NCBI GenBank assembly: GCA_020627785.1
Contig: JAHDGF010000002.1
Coordinates: 186,001-250,000 of the forward strand
Length of the DNA stretch: 64,000 nt
Direction: 5' to 3'
Origin: Saprospiraceae bacterium
GTDB taxonomy: Bacteria; Bacteroidota; Bacteroidia; Chitinophagales; Saprospiraceae
The position numbers and the translations under genes are program-made. Positions 33,764 to 44,900 of the stretch are shown one piece after another. The notes beneath the pieces are model-generated. The model searched no databases. It was not told where the DNA came from and was given only the letters and a program-made list of their open reading frames with translations. The stretch's first letter is position 1. Every line of letters starts with the position of its first letter.

Positions 33764-36004
33764 ATCGAAGTTTTTCTTAAATATCGGAAACCATTAATTG
33801 CTATTTTCAGCATTTTAGGGATAATGAGCATGATCTCAGTACCCTTCATGAAATTTGCTTTTGAATTTGAGCAGTTCTTCCCGCAGGGTGATGAAGACTT
33901 AGAGTTTTTTCAAGAATTCACAAAGGATTTTGAGTCGGATGACAATTTCATGATAATAGCAGTTGAAAATCATCCTACAGTTTTTGACACTGCTTTTGTC
34001 CAGAAAATTCAAGAAATTACCAAAGAGGCTAGAAGATTGCCTCACGTTACCAGTGTACAATCACTGGCAAGCATAAAGTTTCCAGTAAAAACACCTTTTG
34101 GAATAAATAATATTCCAGCCCTTCATGCGAATGACCAAGAAGCCTTACAAAGAGACAAGGAAAAAATTCTAAACGACGAGCGGTTTGTTTACAATTTGAT
34201 TGATGAGAAAGGAAAGGCTATGGCTGTTTTCATGAAGACGACTGACCAACTTTCTATTGAGCATTCATACGAATTAATTGATGCACTAAAAGCGCTTTTA
34301 ACAAAGTATGATGTACAAGACGCCCATGTCTTAGGTCGAGCATATTTTCAAGCAGAATTGGCTGGTATGCAGAAAAGAGAGGTTGTCGTATCAACGGTAT
34401 TTGGGGCCTTATTAGTTGGCTTTATTTTAATATTACTTTTTAGAAGGCCGATACCTGTAATGATTGCTTTTGGCTCAATAGGCCTTGGACTGGTTTTATT
34501 TTTCGGACTCCTTGTTTTACTCGGTCGAGAGTTGAATGCCATTGCAGCGTTCTATCCTGTACTTATGTTGATTGTAGGAACCTCAGATGTAGTTCATATA
34601 ATGACCAAATATTTGGATGAACTTAAAAAGGGTAAAACGAATGAAGATGCCATTTCTATAACCATAAAACAAATAGGCCTAGCCACCTTACTTACCTCGG
34701 TAACAACGGCTGTGGGATTTCTAAGTTTACTTACTTCCAGATTAATACCAATACAAGATTTTGGAATCAATTCTGCTATGGGAGTTGTTCTAGCTTTTGT
34801 CTGTGTAATCCTATTTACCTGCTCTTTACTTTCACTTATTCCGAAAGAAAAACTTTTAAAAGAAAACAGCAAAGGACACATATGGGATAAATACTTGTTG
34901 CGGATTAATAATTTTACCATTACAGGCCGCAAGAAAATTATTTGGTCCACCTTTATATTTTTGATTTTGAGTGCCATTGGAATTTCAAGAATCTCAACAA
35001 ACTATACCGTAGAAAGCAACCTTCCTAAAAACTCAAAAATCACCAACGACTTCAAATATTTTGAAAGAGACTTTGCCGGTTTTAGGCCTCTTGAATTTGC
35101 GGTAACGCTAAATAATGGTCACAAAGTAGACGAATATGAAGTGGTGAAAAGTGTGTCCTTGATTGAGCAAGAGATTAGAAAATATCCTCAGATAAAAGCA
35201 GTCACTTCTTTAACAGATATTTATAAGTCTATCAATCAAATGTTTAATAGAAATGATCCAAAGGCATATACATTTCCAAAGGATGAAAAAACCTATAATC
35301 AATATCAAAAATTTGTAGATAAGATTCCAAATCAAATGACGGCCTCACTCATTAGTAAAGGAGGTGATAAGACCAGAATATCAACTAGAATAAAAGATTT
35401 AGGTGCCGATGAGGTGAAGTCGATAGGCCTCAAGATTGATTCTTACGTAAAAGAAAACTTCGATCCAGATCTTATTTCTGTAAGACGTACAGGGACTGGT
35501 TTAATCTTTGACAAAAATGCAGTGTACATCAGAGAAAATTTAATGCATGGTTTAGGGTTAGGCTTACTGATCATTTCAATCTTTATGGGCTTACTTTTTA
35601 GAAATTTTAGGATGTTATTCATCTCGTTGGTTCCCAACATACTACCATTGATTTTTGCTGCTGCTTTGATTGGGTTTGTAGGTATAAAATTAGAGGCTGT
35701 GATTTCTATTGTTTTTGCTTTGATTTTTGGAATCGCTGTTGATGATTCCATTCATTTTCTGAGTAAGTACAAGCAAGCATTCAATGAACATCAAGATAAA
35801 GACAAAGCCCTAGAAATTACTTTCAAGGAGACAGGGAAGGCCATTTGTTTTACAACCATAATTTTATTCTTCGGTTTTTTAATTATGCTTTTTTCCATTC
35901 ATCCTCCAAGTGTCACAATAGGTACTTTGATTGCAGTAACTTTAATCAGTGCCCTAGTCGCAGACTTATACATTCTGCCAGTTCTTATCCGAAAATTTCT
36001 TTAG
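33764..36004 (+). CDS. RND superfamily (MMPL-type) exporter, probable AUC start
   Basis: The protein has the two-repeat RND layout: a first membrane helix, a periplasmic loop, five helices (around residues 205-350), a second loop, and five more helices. Conserved helix text: YPVLMLIVGTSDVVHIMTKY and IVFALIFGIAVDDSIHFLSKY, both with the acidic residues of the proton relay. The first ATG (33824) would cut the first membrane helix in half. The 60 bases before it continue the same frame and code for EVFLKYRKPLIAIFSILGI, a normal RND N-terminus; the only plausible start is ATC at 33764. The upstream stop is at 33758-33760. Substrates could be lipids or hydrophobic compounds. Last gene of the operon starting at 31163. 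Confidence 0.83.
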   Translation: MEVFLKYRKPLIAIFSILGIMSMISVPFMKFAFEFEQFFPQGDEDLEFFQEFTKDFESDDNFMIIAVENHPTVFDTAFVQKIQEITKEARRLPHVTSVQSLASIKFPVKTPFGINNIPALHANDQEALQRDKEKILNDERFVYNLIDEKGKAMAVFMKTTDQLSIEHSYELIDALKALLTKYDVQDAHVLGRAYFQAELAGMQKREVVVSTVFGALLVGFILILLFRRPIPVMIAFGSIGLGLVLFFGLLVLLGRELNAIAAFYPVLMLIVGTSDVVHIMTKYLDELKKGKTNEDAISITIKQIGLATLLTSVTTAVGFLSLLTSRLIPIQDFGINSAMGVVLAFVCVILFTCSLLSLIPKEKLLKENSKGHIWDKYLLRINNFTITGRKKIIWSTFIFLILSAIGISRISTNYTVESNLPKNSKITNDFKYFERDFAGFRPLEFAVTLNNGHKVDEYEVVKSVSLIEQEIRKYPQIKAVTSLTDIYKSINQMFNRNDPKAYTFPKDEKTYNQYQKFVDKIPNQMTASLISKGGDKTRISTRIKDLGADEVKSIGLKIDSYVKENFDPDLISVRRTGTGLIFDKNAVYIRENLMHGLGLGLLIISIFMGLLFRNFRMLFISLVPNILPLIFAAALIGFVGIKLEAVISIVFALIFGIAVDDSIHFLSKYKQAFNEHQDKDKALEITFKETGKAICFTTIILFFGFLIMLFSIHPPSVTIGTLIAVTLISALVADLYILPVLIRKFL

Positions 36005-36051
36005 AGAAATAGGAATTATAGTTATCATCTTTTTAGATTATATTTATAGCT

Positions 36052-36447
36052 ATGTCGACCGTTATTACAAAGCCAAAAGTTCAAATTGCACCCGGACTGC
36101 TAACGGAGTTGCTAGCTTTGACAAAAGAAGAAAAACAAGTAATCGTGCATTGTTTGTTTGATGCTCGATTTATGCTTGGTGCCAAAATTCGGATATGGCC
36201 CTCTACTTATTTATATGACACTGGGTCTTCTCATAGAAGCGAGTTGGTTCATGCAGATAATATTGCGCTTTCTCCTCAGTGGACCGAAGTACCTCATGGT
36301 AAGGTCGTACACTTCTCTTTATTATTTACAGGCCTTCCTTCAGTCTGTTCGACATTCAACCTCATTGAAGAAATTGATCAACCCGGTGGATTTACAGTAA
36401 CAGGAATCAAAAGGAATGATTCCGATGTTTACTTCGTCTGGGTCTAA
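36052..36447 (+). CDS. Conserved-looking protein of unknown function
   Basis: The 131-residue protein has no signal peptide or membrane helix, and its alternating hydrophobic pattern suggests a beta-rich fold. Recognisable blocks are IRIWPSTYLYDTGSSHRSEL, AENIAL-like text (HADNIALSPQW) and LIEEIDQPGGFTV. I do not recognise a named family. It is 47 bp after the RND gene on the same strand. The balanced codon use and ATG support a real gene. Confidence 0.7.
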   Translation: MSTVITKPKVQIAPGLLTELLALTKEEKQVIVHCLFDARFMLGAKIRIWPSTYLYDTGSSHRSELVHADNIALSPQWTEVPHGKVVHFSLLFTGLPSVCSTFNLIEEIDQPGGFTVTGIKRNDSDVYFVWV

Positions 36448-36620
36448 TTAATATTGTTCAAGTGAATTTCAATCAGTAAGTGTAATCTAATTGTCATAAA
36501 TCACCGCAGTTTTTAAGCTTGTAGGGTCTTTGTGATATAGAATAGCCTCCTTGTAGTGCCAACTGCATGAGTGGAGAGGTCTTTTTTATGGTCCTACTAA
36601 TACAATCGAAAAACGAAACC

Positions 36621-36992
36621 ATGAAAAATTTAATTCTAACCATTGCGATTCTCTTCAGCTTCTCTTCAGTGAATGCTTCAAACATAGGAGATGGAACATT
36701 GTCAATAATAAACAACAGCAACTTAGAATTAAGTTTAGAAAATGAAGGACAGAAATTCTTAATCATATCTACAGAGTTCAATACGGAGTATGAAAACATT
36801 TCAATGATTTTTAATTCTTCAGTTAATATGATTCAGGTTTTCAATACAGAAGGTGAAATGGAAATGATGTTGCCTATTGGTTCAGAAGAAGTAGATTTAG
36901 GAATGAGTCTATTTCAATCAGGAGATTACAAATTAGGATTCATGGTAGAAGGAATTGATGAAGTTCAGTTTACCAATCTTTTAGTAAAATAA
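36621..36992 (+). CDS. Small exported protein of unknown function
   Basis: The 123-residue product starts MKNLILTIAILFSFSSVNAS, a clear signal peptide. The mature part is beta-rich and acidic and reads like an isolated T9SS-type or fibronectin-like sandwich (NMIQVFNTEGEMEMMLPIG; LFQSGDYKLGFMV resembles the usual sorting-domain ending SGxYxxxx). I chose the ATG at 36621 because it begins the signal peptide; the frame extends 18 codons upstream without support. It is followed by a strong terminator. Confidence 0.7.
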   Translation: MKNLILTIAILFSFSSVNASNIGDGTLSIINNSNLELSLENEGQKFLIISTEFNTEYENISMIFNSSVNMIQVFNTEGEMEMMLPIGSEEVDLGMSLFQSGDYKLGFMVEGIDEVQFTNLLVK

Positions 36993-37034
36993 AATGTAGT
37001 TATAAAATAGACCTTAACGGTCAGGGTGTAAGTC

Positions 37035-37067
37035 AAAAAGGCTTGGAAATTTTTCCAAGCCTTTTTT
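37035..37067. terminator. Strong bidirectional intrinsic terminator
   Basis: AAAAGGCTTGGAAA pairs with TTTCCAAGCCTTTT around a short loop, with a T-run on the right and an A-run on the left. It separates two convergent genes (ending at 36992 and 37087) and should stop both. Confidence 0.85.
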
Positions 37068-37086
37068 ATGTACTTAAGAGTTGAGT

Positions 37087-37752
37087 TTAAAATGTAAACG
37101 CAATACCTGCATTAAATTGTCCGAAATTGTCCGAAGTTTTTTCACTAAATAACATCCCATGTTCAAAGTAAAAGTCTACATCATTATGGGTTAAATTTAT
37201 GCCATTTACCATTCCAAAGAAATTGACTTTATTATTAAAATCTAAATCTGAATGAGCTACATGCTTGAATCTTGGAGAAGAATAAAAAGAAATAAAATCA
37301 GTTGGATGTATTGAAGCATATAAAGGAACGGTTATACTAGTTGCACCTAAACCAAAAAGTCCACCTACTCCCGCCTTCAGTCCTGCAGAAACAGCATACC
37401 GACTATTATTATTACCAATAAATTGATGCTTTATCTCACCTTCTAAATTAGCACTGAATAAAGGTGATGCAGACAAACTCATTCCAATATCCGTTTTTTT
37501 ACCTAGACCTATTTTTACACGACCTTGTGCTTCAAGAATATTTGGAAGGAGAAAATCTGCGGCAGTGTTACCGGTATTGTTATCAGCATCAATATCCTCA
37601 ATATCATAAATGCTGTTGGAGGCTATATTTGTCAAGCCCGCTGTAATCTGTACCTCTCCTTTCTCTAATACTCTACCAGTTTGCATTGCTGTGTTAGAAA
37701 TACATGAGGTAAGAGCGAAACTTAATAATGCGAATAAAAATAAATTTTTCAT
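37087..37752 (-). CDS. Outer-membrane beta-barrel-like lipoprotein
   Basis: The 221-residue protein has a lipobox, LTSC, at about residues 14-17. The mature part alternates hydrophobic residues (KIGLGKKTDIGMSLSA; VSAGLKAGVGGLFGLG) and ends in AGIAFTF, the aromatic C-terminus of a small outer-membrane barrel. I do not recognise a specific family; in Bacteroidota such proteins are often annotated only as hypothetical outer-membrane proteins. It stands alone between carB and the terminator. Confidence 0.72.
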   Translation of the reverse strand: MKNLFLFALLSFALTSCISNTAMQTGRVLEKGEVQITAGLTNIASNSIYDIEDIDADNNTGNTAADFLLPNILEAQGRVKIGLGKKTDIGMSLSASPLFSANLEGEIKHQFIGNNNSRYAVSAGLKAGVGGLFGLGATSITVPLYASIHPTDFISFYSSPRFKHVAHSDLDFNNKVNFFGMVNGINLTHNDVDFYFEHGMLFSEKTSDNFGQFNAGIAFTF

Positions 37753-37853
37753 GATCTGTGTTTTTTTGTTGACACAAATATGTAGTCAAAATTTACCCGA
37801 TTCAGACAAAATGGATGGACGGCAAAGACAATATTTTACAAATTAAGCCTTGG

Positions 37854-37865
37854 GCGTGATCACGC
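37854..37865. promoter_or_regulatory. 12-bp perfect palindrome, possible operator
   Basis: GCGTGATCACGC lies in the 208-bp gap between carB and the outer-membrane lipoprotein gene, about 100 bp before the latter's start. It has no T-tract, so it is not a terminator. A regulator site for the lipoprotein gene is possible but unproven. Confidence 0.3.
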
Positions 37866-37960
37866 TTCTCATCTATTTACAATACGTAAACAACGGGAGT
37901 AAAGATTCTCACAAATAGGAAAACCAAAGCTATTTCAGAGCTGAAAAATTAAAGTAAATA

Positions 37961-40777
37961 TTACCTAGTCAGGTACATACTGCGCTCCTTATCTAATTTT
38001 CTGAAAAATGGATCTGTTAGGTCATCAATAAATCGAATCGCTTCACCTGTACTTTTCATTTCAGGGCCTAATTGCTTATCTACTCCAGGGAATTTGTTGA
38101 AAGAGAAAACAGGAACCTTGATGGCATATCCATTTAACTTTTTCTCAATATCGAAGTCTTTCAGTTTGTTTACCCCCATCATGACCTTCATCGCATAGTT
38201 TAGATACGGTACCTTATATGCTTTAGCAATGAAAGGCGTAGTTCTGGAAGCCCTTGGATTGGCTTCAATAACATAAACCTGTTCGTCCTTTATAGCAAAT
38301 TGAATATTGATTAGACCTTTGATCCCAAGGGCTAAAGCTAGCTTCTTGGTATAAATTTTCATGTTTTCTATGGATGCTTCGCTTAAGCTATATGGTGGTA
38401 GCATCGCTGAACTATCTCCGGAGTGAATACCAGCTGGTTCGATATGTTCCATGATTCCCATAATATGAACATCTTCACCATCACAGATGGCATCAATCTC
38501 TGCCTCCTTAGCTCTTTCCAAAAATTGGTCAATTAGAACGCGGTTGTCAGGCATGTGTTTAAAGATGCTTAATACATGTCGTTCAAGTTCGTCATCATTA
38601 ATAACGATTCGCATTCTCTGTCCACCGAGGACATAGGATGGTCTTACCAGTACAGGGTAAGTTACTTCATTCGCTGTGGCTAAAGCTTTATCTACATCTT
38701 CTGCAACTCCATATCTTGGATAAGGAATTTCTAGATCTTTAAGTAGATCAGAAAATCGTCCTCTATCCTCTGCAAGGTCCATGCTATTATAAGAAGTACC
38801 TATGATTGGTATTCCTTTCTCATGAAATTTTTGCGCAAGCTTCAAGGCGGTTTGCCCTCCTAGTTGTACGACAATCCCTTCGGGTTTTTCTAAATCGATG
38901 ATCTCTTCAATGTGTTCCCAGTAAACTGGTTCGAAGTATAACTTATCTGCAATATCAAAATCAGTGGAAACGGTTTCAGGATTACAGTTGATCATGATTG
39001 CTTCATAACCTGCTTCCTTGATCGCTAAAATTCCATGAACACAACAGTAGTCAAATTCAATTCCTTGACCGATTCTATTTGGTCCAGAACCTAAGACAAT
39101 AATTTTCTTCTTATCCGAAGGTATGGATTCATTTTCGCTTTCAAAGGTTGAATAGAAATAAGGTGTTTTGGCTTCAAATTCTGCAGCACAAGTATCTACC
39201 ATCTTATACTTTCTCGTAATGCCTAACTTCTTTCTTTGCTTAGTTACAGGCTCTTCATCAATCCGCAACACCCAAGCAATCTGTGCATCCGAATATCCGG
39301 CAACCTTTAGTTCTAGGAAAAACTCCTTTGGGATATCTTCTGGAACATTGTATTTTCCTAGTTCCTGTTCCATTCGTATTAGATCCTTAATTTGATATAA
39401 ATACCAAGGATCAATTTTAGTAAGTTTTTGTACAGTCTTTACGGGAACGCCTAGTCGCAATGCGTCACGCACTCTATAAATTCTATCATCACTAACATTT
39501 TCAAGCCTCTTAAGAATGTCATCTGTTTTTATCCATTCTTTTTTATCTGCTCCTAAACCTGCTCGATTGTTTTCCTGACTTTGACAAGCTTTTTGAAGTG
39601 CCTCTTGAAAGGTTCTACCGATGGCCATAACTTCACCTACAGATTTCATCTGTAGACCTAGTTTATTATCCGCTCCATAGAATTTAGAAAAATTCCATCG
39701 CGGCATTTTTACGATTACATAATCAAGCGTTGGCTCAAAGAATGCAGACGTCGTTTTTGTAATTTGATTTTTTAATTCATCTAGCGTATAACCAATGGCA
39801 AGTTTTGCTGCAATTTTAGCAATCGGATAACCGGTGGCTTTACTTGCCAATGCTGATGATCGCGAAACCCGAGGGTTAATTTCAATCGCAATTAATTCTT
39901 CGTTTTCCGGGTTAAGTGCAAACTGAACATTGCAACCTCCTGCAAAATCTCCAAGTGAGCGCATCATTAAGATGGCGTCATCCCGCATTTGCTGAAAAGC
40001 TTTATCTGATAAAGTCATTGCAGGAGCTACTGTTATACTATCCCCGGTGTGTATACCCATTGGGTCAAGATTTTCAACAGTACATATGATGACAACATTG
40101 TTGTTCTGATCCCTGAGAAGCTCTAATTCATACTCCTTCCATCCGAGTACTGCTTGTTCTACAAGTACTTCATGAGTAGGCGATGCATCTAAACCTCTTC
40201 TCAATGCCTCATCAAAGTCATCCTCCGTCATGACGAAACCACCTCCTGTTCCACCCAAGGTGTAAGATGGTCTTATTACAAGCGGAAAGCCTATTTTTTG
40301 AGAGGCATCTTTCCCTTCTAAAAATGAATTCGCAATAAAAGAAGGAGCCACCTTCATTCCGATGCTGACCACATGTTTTTTAAATGCTTCTCTATTTTCT
40401 GCAAGTTCGATGGCATCTAAATCAACCCCAATTAATCGAACATTATATTTATCCCAAACTCCTCGTTTGCCAGCTTCAATCGCAAGATTCAGAGCTGTCT
40501 GTCCTCCCATGGTCGCAAGCACTGCATCAATCTGCCTTTCTTCAAGGATTTGTTCAATGCTTTCAACTGTAAGTGGTAAAAGATAAATATGATCCGCAGT
40601 AACTGGATCTGTCATTATTGTTGCTGGATTCGAATTTATAAGGGAAACTTCAATGCCTTCTTCTCGAAGAGACCTTGAAGCCTGAGTCCCAGAATAATCA
40701 AATTCACATGCTTGACCGATGATGATTGGTCCGCTACCAATTATAAGAACTGAGCGGATAGAATTGTCTCTAGGCAT
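37961..40777 (-). CDS. carB: Carbamoyl-phosphate synthase large subunit, short form
   Basis: CarB makes carbamoyl phosphate from ammonia, bicarbonate and two ATP for pyrimidine and arginine synthesis. The 938-residue protein has both ATP-grasp halves: first half [52 protein letters not shown]; second half [48 protein letters not shown]. It stops after the second half, where the Escherichia coli enzyme (1,073 residues) continues with the MGS-like domain that binds UMP and ornithine. No carA gene is in the window. Confidence 0.95.
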   Translation of the reverse strand: MPRDNSIRSVLIIGSGPIIIGQACEFDYSGTQASRSLREEGIEVSLINSNPATIMTDPVTADHIYLLPLTVESIEQILEERQIDAVLATMGGQTALNLAIEAGKRGVWDKYNVRLIGVDLDAIELAENREAFKKHVVSIGMKVAPSFIANSFLEGKDASQKIGFPLVIRPSYTLGGTGGGFVMTEDDFDEALRRGLDASPTHEVLVEQAVLGWKEYELELLRDQNNNVVIICTVENLDPMGIHTGDSITVAPAMTLSDKAFQQMRDDAILMMRSLGDFAGGCNVQFALNPENEELIAIEINPRVSRSSALASKATGYPIAKIAAKLAIGYTLDELKNQITKTTSAFFEPTLDYVIVKMPRWNFSKFYGADNKLGLQMKSVGEVMAIGRTFQEALQKACQSQENNRAGLGADKKEWIKTDDILKRLENVSDDRIYRVRDALRLGVPVKTVQKLTKIDPWYLYQIKDLIRMEQELGKYNVPEDIPKEFFLELKVAGYSDAQIAWVLRIDEEPVTKQRKKLGITRKYKMVDTCAAEFEAKTPYFYSTFESENESIPSDKKKIIVLGSGPNRIGQGIEFDYCCVHGILAIKEAGYEAIMINCNPETVSTDFDIADKLYFEPVYWEHIEEIIDLEKPEGIVVQLGGQTALKLAQKFHEKGIPIIGTSYNSMDLAEDRGRFSDLLKDLEIPYPRYGVAEDVDKALATANEVTYPVLVRPSYVLGGQRMRIVINDDELERHVLSIFKHMPDNRVLIDQFLERAKEAEIDAICDGEDVHIMGIMEHIEPAGIHSGDSSAMLPPYSLSEASIENMKIYTKKLALALGIKGLINIQFAIKDEQVYVIEANPRASRTTPFIAKAYKVPYLNYAMKVMMGVNKLKDFDIEKKLNGYAIKVPVFSFNKFPGVDKQLGPEMKSTGEAIRFIDDLTDPFFRKLDKERSMYLTR

Positions 40778-40797
40778 TAGGTTCTCTAAAGTTTGGG

Positions 40798-40805
40798 CAA
40801 AGATA
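40798..40805 (-). promoter_or_regulatory. Probable promoter -7 element of carB
   Basis: The reverse strand reads TATCTTTG, an exact TAnnTTTG match, 21 bp before the carB ATG. A T-rich stretch stands where the -33 element is expected. Confidence 0.5.
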
Positions 40806-40902
40806 GTTTTGTCCTAAAGAAATTAAAAAAAATTATATATAAATGATCAGGATATGTTCTGTTCTTGTGTTTATTTGTTTTCATCAAGCAATAATTTAAA
40901 TT

Positions 40903-41832
40903 TTGAAGATATTAATTACCAATGCTGTTCATCCTGATCTTCCTAGACGATTGAAAGATGCTGGCCATGAAGTAGACTATGATCCAGACTTTAGATATCA
41001 AGATCTACCTGACAAGATTCATCATTACCATGGGTTAATAATAAATACCAAGATTAAGATGACTAAAGAGATGATGGACCTTGGTGTTAACCTTAAGTTC
41101 ATAGGAAGATTGGGTTCCGGGCTAGATATTATTGATCTCGCTTACGCAAATGAAAAAGGCATAAAAGTCATAAGTACCCCCGAAGGGAATAGAAATGCTG
41201 TAGCAGAACACGTCTTTTCAATGCTTCTAGCGCTGAATAACAATATTATCCGTGCCGACAAGGAAATAAGGCAAGGTCAATGGAATAGAGAGAAGAATCG
41301 CGGAGTAGAATTGGAAGGGAAGGTTTTTGGTATTGTCGGCTTAGGCAACACCGGACAAAGTCTAGCCTCCAAGTTGTCACCATGGACACAACATATACTG
41401 TATTATGATAAGTATCTCTTGCACACTCCAAACCATCTTAGTAATATTACATCATCTTCCTTAGAAGAAGTCCAAGAACGTTCAGATATTATTTCCTTTC
41501 ATGTACCACTAACGCCTGAGACTAAGCATATGATTGATGAAAATTTCATCAATGCTTGTCAGGACGGGGTTATCCTTATTAATACCTCTAGAGGAGGGAT
41601 AGCTAATACCCTACATTTAATACAGGCTTTAGAGTCTGGAAAAATGGGAGGCTTGTGTATGGATGTGTTTGAAAATGAAAAGAATCAGACACATACAATT
41701 GAAGAAATTAAACTATATGAAAGACTATTTAAACAAGAACGTACAGTATTCACTCCTCATATTGCTGGGTGGACGCAAGAGTCCTTGCAGAAAATAGCCA
41801 ATGTAATGGCAGATAAAGTGCTACTTGGCTGA
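40903..41832 (+). CDS. D-2-hydroxyacid dehydrogenase (SerA/LdhA superfamily)
   Basis: The 309-residue NAD-dependent enzyme has the family Rossmann motif GKVFGIVGLGNTGQSLASKL (about residues 140-160), the substrate-binding IGRLGSGLDIID, the Arg in INTSRGGIAN, and the catalytic His in FTPHIAGWT. It lacks the ACT domain of full-length SerA, so it may be phosphoglycerate or another 2-hydroxyacid dehydrogenase. The start is TTG at 40903 (MKILITNAVHP). It is divergent from carB and stands alone. Confidence 0.9.
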   Translation: MKILITNAVHPDLPRRLKDAGHEVDYDPDFRYQDLPDKIHHYHGLIINTKIKMTKEMMDLGVNLKFIGRLGSGLDIIDLAYANEKGIKVISTPEGNRNAVAEHVFSMLLALNNNIIRADKEIRQGQWNREKNRGVELEGKVFGIVGLGNTGQSLASKLSPWTQHILYYDKYLLHTPNHLSNITSSSLEEVQERSDIISFHVPLTPETKHMIDENFINACQDGVILINTSRGGIANTLHLIQALESGKMGGLCMDVFENEKNQTHTIEEIKLYERLFKQERTVFTPHIAGWTQESLQKIANVMADKVLLG

Positions 41833-41873
41833 TTTTAGATTGTCCAGATATTGACTTTGTGGACTAATAAAAT

Positions 41874-41904
41874 TTTGTTAAGGAGCCCGAATTTCTTAAC
41901 ATTG
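41874..41904 (+). promoter_or_regulatory. Bacteroidota-type promoter of the TonB receptor operon
   Basis: TTTG is followed after 19 bp by TAACATTG, one base off the TAnnTTTG consensus with exact spacing. Transcription would start near 41911, about 37 nt before the ATG at 41948. Confidence 0.6.
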
Positions 41905-41947
41905 CAGACCTTTAATGTATTGAAAATCAACTTTTAAACGAATCAAT

Positions 41948-44900
41948 ATGATATACAGATTTACGATTTTTGTGTTGTGCATCTGTTTCAGCGCTGTAGC
42001 CATCGGACAAACCACTATAGAGGGGAAAGTTACGGATGAGCAATCAGGTGAAGCAATCTTGTTTGGTACTGTCGCTTTATATAAGAACGGTGTCTTACTC
42101 ACAGGTACAGAAACAGATTTAGATGGGAATTATATCTTTTCAGGTGTAGACCCAGGAAATTATGAAATTGAAATAACCTACGTAGGTTATCAACCGCAGC
42201 GAGTCACTGGAGTAACAGCAAAAGCAGGTCAGATAAACAAGGTAGACGTAGTTATATCAGAAGGCTCTGGAGTTACCTTGGACGACATTGTTATAATAGC
42301 CTACAAGGAACCACTCATAGATTTTGATAATACGACCCAAGGAGGTACTGTGACCGCAGATGAAATACGGTCAATGCCGACCAGGGATATTACTGCGATT
42401 GCAGCAACAACTGCTGGGATTTCCACAGTGGATGGTGGAGAAATCTCGATTAGAGGATCTAGAGAAGACGGAACTTATTACTACATAGACGGTGTGAGAG
42501 TAAGAGGAGAAAACATTAACAATGTTATACCACAATCTGAAATTGATCAATTACAAGTTATTACTGGTGGGATCGAATCTAAATATGGAGATGTTACTGG
42601 TGGAATCATATCAATTACAACTAAAGGTCCATCAGAAAAATTTACAGGTGGTGTAGAAGCAGAAACTTCAGAGTTTTTAGATGCATTTGGTTATAATTTA
42701 ATAAGTGGAAACTTTAGTGGACCACTTTTAAAAAATAAGGAAGGCAAGTCAGTACTAGGCTTTAGAGTTTTTGGTCAGTTTACAAGAATTGCTGATGATG
42801 ATCCATCAGCAGTTGGTGTTTACAGAGCCTCAGAAGATTTAATCAATGAGTTGACCACTAATCCAGTATCAACACTAAATGGTTCTCCTGTACCAACAGC
42901 TGAAGGGATTACTAGAGATTATGAAATAAATGGTAATTCTGGGGTTGAACTTTTAAAAAGAAGACCAAATGAAACAACTCAGAATTACAATATTTCTGCA
43001 AAAATAGATGCGAGATTATCTGATGCCATTGATATGACCTTTTCTGGAACATATTATGATGGATACAATCAATTTAATCCCGCAACAACAACTTCTACAA
43101 CAGAAGCATCAAACAGCAGATGGTCTCTATATAATTGGACAAACAATCCATTTTACTTTAGAGAAGGCTACAGAGGAAATGTAAGATTTAGGCATAAGAT
43201 TGGAAAGCAAGGATTTGCCGATGATGAAGGTGAAGAAAATCCATCTATATTCAGAAACTTTTCATACACATTACAAGGTGGTTATGAAAAAGCTTTTGAA
43301 AGCACTGAAGACAATAGGCATGGTGATGATTTCTTTAGATATGGATACTATGGTAATCAAGAAAGGCGATGGGATCCAGTTGCATCCATCGTTACTGATT
43401 CAACAGAATGGGATGGTCCTGTAGTTGAATTGTTTCCAGGAGCAATCTTCGCACACCAAGGATATAGAGAGATTCTTGGAGAGGGTACTCCAGACCTAAG
43501 TATAAATCCTGCGCAAGCTGGTATTAATGCAAGCTCAGGAGTTGGATTTCTAATAAATGGACTTCAACCTGATCCTCTAAACAATGTTTGGGAACTATAC
43601 TATAATGTAGGAAGACCCTACAATAGATATTTCAAAAATGAAGAAGACAGATATACAGCAAATGTTGATGCAGGCTTTGATCTATTACCAGGAGGATCTG
43701 AATCAGGAAAGCACAGCATTCAGTTTGGTTTTATGTATGAGCAAAGGTTCTTAAGAGAATGGACAATTGTTCCTGAAGATATTTGGGCATTGGCTCGACA
43801 AAATGCTAACCAGCACATCATTGGTGTAGATAACACCATGATCATTGATTCATTTTTTGATACTGATTTGGGCGCATTTTTCCCTCAATTCCAGACAAAT
43901 ATCCAACCAGAAGATTTTAGTGATAATTTATTCTTTAGATCTGTAAGAGAGTTAACAGGTCAAAGTTTAAATGAATATGTAAACGTTGATGCGATTAATC
44001 CTGACGAACTAAGTTTAGATATGTTCTCTGCAGGAGAGCTTAACAATCAAAACATCATGACTTACTTTGGTTATGATTACTTAGGTAATAAAATTGACAA
44101 CAATGTAACTTTTAATGATTTCTTCTCAGAAAGAGATGAAAACGGAAGACGTACATTTAATGTAGCACCTCTTCAACCAATATATGTTGCAGGTTACCTA
44201 CAAGATAAATTTAAGTATAAGGATATCATTATCCGTTTGGGTTTAAGAATGGATTACTATGATGCCAATACTAAAGTTTTAAAAGATCCATATTCATTGT
44301 ATCCTATTATGGATGCCTCTGAATTTTACGCAACAACTGGACAGGCGCAACCAGCATCTGTAGATGATGATTATAAGGTTTATGTTTCAGGCCCAGATTC
44401 TGAAGATGTGCTTGGTTTTAGAGATGGCGATAGATGGTTTTCTTCTAATGGTACTTCATTAAGTGGAGGTAATCTACTTTTTGGTGGAGGAGTTGTATAT
44501 CCATACTTCCAAGAGCAAGATGAATCTAAGAGAAATATAACAGAAGATGATTTCGATCCAAATACATCATTTGAAGATTATACTCCTCAGTTAAACTTCA
44601 TGCCAAGAGTTGCATTCTCATTCCCTATTTCGAATGATGCAGGATTCTTTGCACACTATGATGTACTTGTTCAGAGACCTCCTTCAAATACAGGAGGTAC
44701 AGCTTTGGATTATTTCTATATGGAGAATCCACAAAGGTTTGGAACAACTACAGCACCAGCACCTAATCCAGATTTAAAACCAGAGAAGACGATTGACTAC
44801 GAAGTAGGATTTCAGTCTAAGTTGAGTAATTCTTCTGCTATTAAAATCTCTGCCTATTACAAGGAAATGAGAGATATGATTCAAAGAAGATTTTATACCA

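Noticed and set aside
36567-36620. Longer start (18 extra codons) for the small exported protein
   Set aside because: The extra residues would precede and spoil the signal peptide beginning at the ATG 36621.
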